From CAILHX01 sp964511385 (lineage in GTDB: Bacteria > Pseudomonadota > Gammaproteobacteria > Burkholderiales > Methylophilaceae), in contig CAZEFE010000010.1 of NCBI GenBank assembly GCA_964511385.1, forward strand, positions 24,481-88,480: a stretch of 64,000 bases of DNA, in the 5' to 3' direction. Under the pieces are notes generated by a model. It was not told the origin of the DNA and did no database searches. It saw only the letters and a list, made by a program, of their open reading frames with translations. Below, piece after piece: positions 60,751 to 64,000 of the stretch. Within the stretch, counting starts at the first letter, position 1, and the number at the start of each line of letters is the position of its first letter. Both the position numbers and the translations under genes were made by a program.

Positions 60751-61463
60751 GATGGTTTCTGCTTTCTAAGCTGGGCATGCTCCAGCGCAAATTCATACAG
60801 GTCAACCAGGTCTTCTTCGCTGACGTCAATGATGCCATCCATCTGCTCCAGCGCCCATTGGAAATCCTGCTCGTTCAGTTCGGTTTCCGGTTTGTGCTCC
60901 ACTTTGCTGAACTGGACGTGGTGAGGGTGGTGCGAATGGCTCAGCGGGTAGCGCCGGCCGGGGATGAGGTTATTGATGACCAAGGCCAGCAGCACCAGCA
61001 AGCCGCTGTTGATGGCGACGACCTCGTAGCAGAACTGCCAACCGATGGCATGCAGTTCCGGGCCGCCCAGCACGGCGATCATGGCGGTTGCCGCACCGGG
61101 TGGATGCAGGCTGTGCGTCAGGTGCATGAGGAATATCGAAACACCGACGGCAACTGCGGTTGCCAGCACCGGATTAGGTATCCATTGCGCGCAGGCCACC
61201 CCGGCAGCCGCTGACAACAGGTGGCCGCCGAACACCGGCCACGGCTGCGCCATCGGGCTGTGCGGCACGACAAACAGCAGGAATGTGCTGGCGCCCATCG
61301 AGGCCAGCACCGGCAGCGAGAAGGAAATGCCGATGGAAAAATAGTGCACCAGCAATACCAGTACGCTGATGGCGGCAAACCCGCCGAAGGATGAAAACAG
61401 TTTTTCCCGCATTGGGGTATGGGCGTGAGGGTGGTGGGGGAGGATGGCGGTGAGAGGTTTCAT
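60747..61463 (-). CDS. HPP family membrane protein
   Basis: 238 aa from the ATG; a TTG five codons earlier is possible. Four membrane segments and the name-giving motif in THSLHPPGAATAMIAVLGGP. HPP proteins of chloroplasts and cyanobacteria have been linked to nitrite transport. The C-terminal about 75 residues are soluble, His-rich then acidic (RYPLSHSHHPHHVQF, DQ and EEDLVDLYEFALE). Translationally coupled with nnrS and probably controlled by NsrR. Confidence 0.85.
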   Translation of the reverse strand: MKPLTAILPHHPHAHTPMREKLFSSFGGFAAISVLVLLVHYFSIGISFSLPVLASMGASTFLLFVVPHSPMAQPWPVFGGHLLSAAAGVACAQWIPNPVLATAVAVGVSIFLMHLTHSLHPPGAATAMIAVLGGPELHAIGWQFCYEVVAINSGLLVLLALVINNLIPGRRYPLSHSHHPHHVQFSKVEHKPETELNEQDFQWALEQMDGIIDVSEEDLVDLYEFALEHAQLRKQKPS

Positions 61464-61526
61464 GTGCGTTGCGTTCAAAAATTTCCACCACGATCTGCCG
61501 CCGGAAAGGATAATGTAGTGCGCGGG

Positions 61527-61555
61527 TTGACATGGGTGCTGATTAAGATGAATAT
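61527..61555 (+). promoter_or_regulatory. Promoter of nsrR
   Basis: A consensus TTGACA (61527-61532) stands 17 bases before the poor -10 GAATAT (61550-61555). The -10 and the start region fall within the NsrR operator, which suggests autorepression. Confidence 0.5.
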
Positions 61556-61567
61556 TAAATACATCTT
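61545..61567. promoter_or_regulatory. NsrR operator
   Basis: An 11-1-11 inverted repeat. The right half AAATACATCTT fits the published NsrR half site AAATRCATCTT fully, and the left half AAGATGAATAT differs at two positions. It lies between the divergent HPP-nnrS operon and nsrR and could control both. Confidence 0.8.
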
Positions 61568-61629
61568 AAATCTAGCATGGCACCCCGGCAAAATCAACAT
61601 GCACAGGGGTCTTTGCACAGGCTTAATTT

Positions 61630-62088
61630 ATGCGGCTTACCACGTTTTCTGATTACTCCCTACGGGTCATGATGTACCTTGGGCTGCGCCATGGCCAACT
61701 CACCACCATTGCCGATATCGCACAGGCTTACGATATTTCCGAAAACCATTTGACCAAGGTGGTGCACCACCTTGCAGTGCGCGGCTACGTGGAAACCGTG
61801 CGCGGCAAAGGAGGAGGGCTGCGCATGACGCGCGAGCCGAGTACGGTCAATCTCGGGGAACTGGTGCGCCATACCGAAGGCAATGGCGGCTTGTTACCGT
61901 GCCTGGACAACGAAGGGTCATGCTGCATCCAGGGCTGTTGCCGGTTGATGGGAATCCTGCGGGAAGCTCACGCCGCATTGTTTGCGGTGCTGGACAAATA
62001 CACCATGGCCGATTTGCTGCATTCCGAGCAGATGCTGGCGCAGATGCTGATGCCGACAATCCACCAGGGGCCAGCGTCACCCCATTAA
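61630..62088 (+). CDS. nsrR: Rrf2-family nitric-oxide-sensing repressor NsrR
   Basis: 152 aa. The winged-helix start MRLTTFSDYSLRVMMYLGL and recognition helix region ISENHLTKVVHHLAVRGYVETVRGKGGGL are the NsrR pattern, including D8, a cluster ligand in a characterised NsrR. The cluster region LPCLDNEGSCCIQGCCRLMG has C91, C98, C99, C103 and C104, two more Cys than needed. The [4Fe-4S] or [2Fe-2S] cluster would react with NO and release DNA. Its operator and the NO-response gene nnrS are next door. Confidence 0.92.
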   Translation: MRLTTFSDYSLRVMMYLGLRHGQLTTIADIAQAYDISENHLTKVVHHLAVRGYVETVRGKGGGLRMTREPSTVNLGELVRHTEGNGGLLPCLDNEGSCCIQGCCRLMGILREAHAALFAVLDKYTMADLLHSEQMLAQMLMPTIHQGPASPH

Positions 62089-62104
62089 AACCGCAACGTT
62101 TGGG

Positions 62105-63796
62105 CTACGGAGCAAAACGCTCCAGGACGTGGCGTGCCATGCCCTTGGCTAACTCTTCCTCGCCAAAAAACACAACGCCGATATCATCCCTGCGCAGCAT
62201 TTGGGTTTCATCTTCACTATGCGTGCGCAGCACAATTTCAATGCCCGGATTGAGAGTGCGCGCCGTATCGACCATCTGCCGGACATTCAGCGCATCGGGT
62301 GTCGCGATGACGAGCATGGCGGCATGGGCGATGTGTGCCTGGATCAAAACCGCCGGGTCGGCAGCATCCCCGGATACCGCGGCGACCCCGTTGCGGCGCA
62401 GATCCTCGACCAACTCACGATTCTGCTCCGCAACAACGTAAGGAATGCCGCGCTCGCCCAGCGCCTGCGCAATACGATGCCCAACCCGCCCGTGGCCGAC
62501 CAGCACAACCTGGCCTTCGAGATATTTGCGCTCGGTACTCATGGGGAGTTCGGCGTATGGGTCTTGCCGGCGGTCCAGTTCACGCGCCAGTTCCGAACGC
62601 CCGAGTATCCAGTTCCTGAGCGGGGCGACCGTGGTGAATACCAACGGGTTGAGTGCGATCGAAATCAGCGCGCCGGCCAGAATCAGGCTCATGCCTTCGG
62701 CGGGCAGCAAGCCCAGCGACATGCCCAATCCGGCGAGAATGAAGGAAAACTCGCCAATCTGCGCCAGGCTGGCGGCCACAGTCAGCGCAGTATTAAGCGG
62801 GTAACGGAAAGCCAGCACCAATATCATGGCTGCAATCGATTTTCCAACAATGATAATGGCGATCACGGCCAGCACTTGGAGCGGCTGGCTGACCAACACC
62901 TGTGGATCGAACAGCATGCCGATGGAAACAAAGAACAGCACCGAGAAGGCATCGCGCAACGGTAGCGATTCTTCGGCGGCACGATGGCTGAACTCGGATT
63001 CCCGCATCATCATGCCGGCGAAAAAGGCACCCAGCGCAAAAGAAACGCTGAACAGTTGTGCGGCGCCATAAGCAATGCCAATGGCGGCGGAAACAACAGA
63101 CAGGGTGAACAACTCGCGTGAGCCGGTGCGGGCGATATGCCATAACAGCCAGGGCAATACGCGCCGCCCGGCAATCAGCATCAGGGCAATGAAGGCCGCC
63201 ACCTGCAGCAACGTCAGGCCGATGGTGCGCCACAAAGGGGAACTGCCCGCGGCAGGGTCGACAACACCGCCCAGGATGCCGGATAGCGCTGGCAGCAGCA
63301 CCAGCACCAGCACCGTTACCAGGTCTTCCACCACCAGCCAGCCCACGGCGATGCGGCCGTTCATGGTGGCCAGCACGCCATGCGATTCCAGCGCCTTGAG
63401 CAGCACCACGGTGCTGGCGCACGACAACGATAGCCCGAACACCAATGCGGCGCCGAGGCTCCAGCCCCACCACCATGCCATCCCCATGCCTAGCGCCGTC
63501 GCCAGCCCCATTTGCACCACAGCACCTGGCAGTGCAATGCGTTTGACTGCCATCAGGTCGTTCAGGGAGAAATGCAGGCCGACACCGAACATTAGCAGCA
63601 TGATGCCAATTTCCGACAGTTGGGCGGCAATTCCCACGTCGGCAACAAATCCAGGTGTCGCCGGGCCCAGGATGATGCCCGCCAGCAAATATCCAACCAG
63701 CGCCGGGATTCTGACCCGCTCGGCAATAAAGCCCAGGATCAGGGCCAGGCCAAAACCGGCCGCCAGGGTAGAGATGAGAGAAACGTTATGTTCCAT
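62105..63796 (-). CDS. CPA2 family cation:proton antiporter, YbaL/KefB-like
   Basis: 563 aa. About 12 membrane segments (residues 1-390) with IPALVGYLLAGIILGP, LMLFGVGLHFSLNDL-like (IMLLMFGVGLHFSLNDL) and GWLVVEDLVTVLVLVLLP, then a cytoplasmic TrkA-N/RCK domain (about 415-530) with QVVLVGHGRVGHRIAQAL and the acidic end of its second strand. The shape fits K+/H+ exchange controlled by nucleotide or thiol ligands; the exact ion is not decided. It converges with nsrR. Confidence 0.88.
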   Translation of the reverse strand: MEHNVSLISTLAAGFGLALILGFIAERVRIPALVGYLLAGIILGPATPGFVADVGIAAQLSEIGIMLLMFGVGLHFSLNDLMAVKRIALPGAVVQMGLATALGMGMAWWWGWSLGAALVFGLSLSCASTVVLLKALESHGVLATMNGRIAVGWLVVEDLVTVLVLVLLPALSGILGGVVDPAAGSSPLWRTIGLTLLQVAAFIALMLIAGRRVLPWLLWHIARTGSRELFTLSVVSAAIGIAYGAAQLFSVSFALGAFFAGMMMRESEFSHRAAEESLPLRDAFSVLFFVSIGMLFDPQVLVSQPLQVLAVIAIIIVGKSIAAMILVLAFRYPLNTALTVAASLAQIGEFSFILAGLGMSLGLLPAEGMSLILAGALISIALNPLVFTTVAPLRNWILGRSELARELDRRQDPYAELPMSTERKYLEGQVVLVGHGRVGHRIAQALGERGIPYVVAEQNRELVEDLRRNGVAAVSGDAADPAVLIQAHIAHAAMLVIATPDALNVRQMVDTARTLNPGIEIVLRTHSEDETQMLRRDDIGVVFFGEEELAKGMARHVLERFAP

Positions 63797-63906
63797 TACG
63801 TGTCCGAGTGTACATGATCAGCATTGATGAATGCTGTATGGTGGCTGGCTAAGCGGGTATTGGCAAGGGGCGCCTGATTTTTCGACCAGCCAGTACTGGG
63901 GATATG

Positions 63907-63936
63907 AAAAAAGCCATAGATGGGTATCTATGGCTT
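63907..63936 (-). terminator. Rho-independent terminator after tRNA-Asp
   Basis: On the minus strand AAGCCATAGA and TCTATGGCTT form a 10-bp perfect stem with a 6-base loop, running into TTTTTT (63912-63907). It starts 11 bases after the tRNA 3' end. Confidence 0.85.
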
Positions 63937-63946
63937 GATATCATTT

Positions 63947-64000
63947 TGGCGGAGTGGACGGGACTCGAACCCGCGACCCCCGGCGTGACAGGCCGGTATT
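63947..64000 (-). tRNA. tRNA-Asp (anticodon GTC), 3' part
   Basis: The window ends inside this gene. Read on the minus strand, the visible part runs from the anticodon stem (GCCTGTCACGCC, anticodon GTC) through the variable loop, the T-arm GCGGGTTCGAGTCCCGT and the acceptor strand to an encoded CCA (63949-63947). It closely resembles bacterial tRNA-Asp. The 5' part, including D-arm, lies beyond base 64000. Confidence 0.93.

Overview
This window looks like the chromosome of a betaproteobacterium, probably Nitrosomonadales (Gallionellaceae, Sulfuricellaceae or Methylophilaceae relatives). That placement is inferred from gene content, gene order and moderately GC-rich codon use; no marker gene was searched. 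Nearly all of the sequence is coding and most genes sit in tight operons with overlapping stops and starts.

Layout. (1) 1-11.1 kb, housekeeping: end of lpxA, lpxB, rnhB; a DUF4139 protein; RNase E with a structured leader; rluC, a phosphoglycolate-phosphatase-like HAD protein, a Rieske protein, an S49 peptidase, a FecR/SPOR protein and pgl. (2) 11.2-20.3 kb, glycogen and alpha-glucan metabolism: glgB-pgi on the minus strand, divergent from glgC and two GH57 enzymes. (3) 20.3-31.1 kb, nitrate assimilation: an NtrC-like dyad and a sigma-54 promoter, nasT, a leader with two ANTAR-type hairpins and a terminator, nrtABC, a porin, nirB, nirD and nasA. (4) 31.1-33.8 kb: a GT2 / Lab_N / ArnT-like trio, probably for envelope glycan or lipid A modification. 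(5) 33.8-48.4 kb: the common queG-tsaE-amiC-mutL-miaA neighbourhood, opened by two blocks. The first is an MmeI-like restriction-modification gene, out of frame at an (AGAGC)6 repeat, plus an AAA/DUF4143 ATPase. The second is HD, cupin, ICMT-like, MFS and GGDEF genes. (6) 48.4-51.5 kb: REP-like hairpins, a small lipoprotein, a single integron-type cassette with an attC site, dapC, a palindromic MITE-like element and an EamA transporter. (7) 51.5-64 kb: a TPR/GT41 glycosyltransferase, mnmC, an RND efflux pair, nnrS and an HPP protein beside nsrR with an NsrR operator, a KefB/YbaL-type antiporter and the 3' part of tRNA-Asp.

How the genes work together. The nitrate cluster is complete from outer-membrane entry (porin) through ABC uptake, nitrate reductase (NasA) and nitrite reductase (NirBD), with two control layers: nitrogen status (RpoN/NtrC) and nitrate (NasT antitermination). 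The NsrR, NnrS and HPP genes would deal with nitric oxide or nitrite stress. The glycogen genes connect hexose phosphate (Pgi, Pgl) with storage polymer (GlgC, GlgB, GH57 enzymes); no glycogen synthase or phosphorylase is in view. The strongest candidates for unusual biology are the phase-variable single-chain R-M enzyme at 36.75-39.53 kb and the solo integron cassette at 48.78-49.22 kb.
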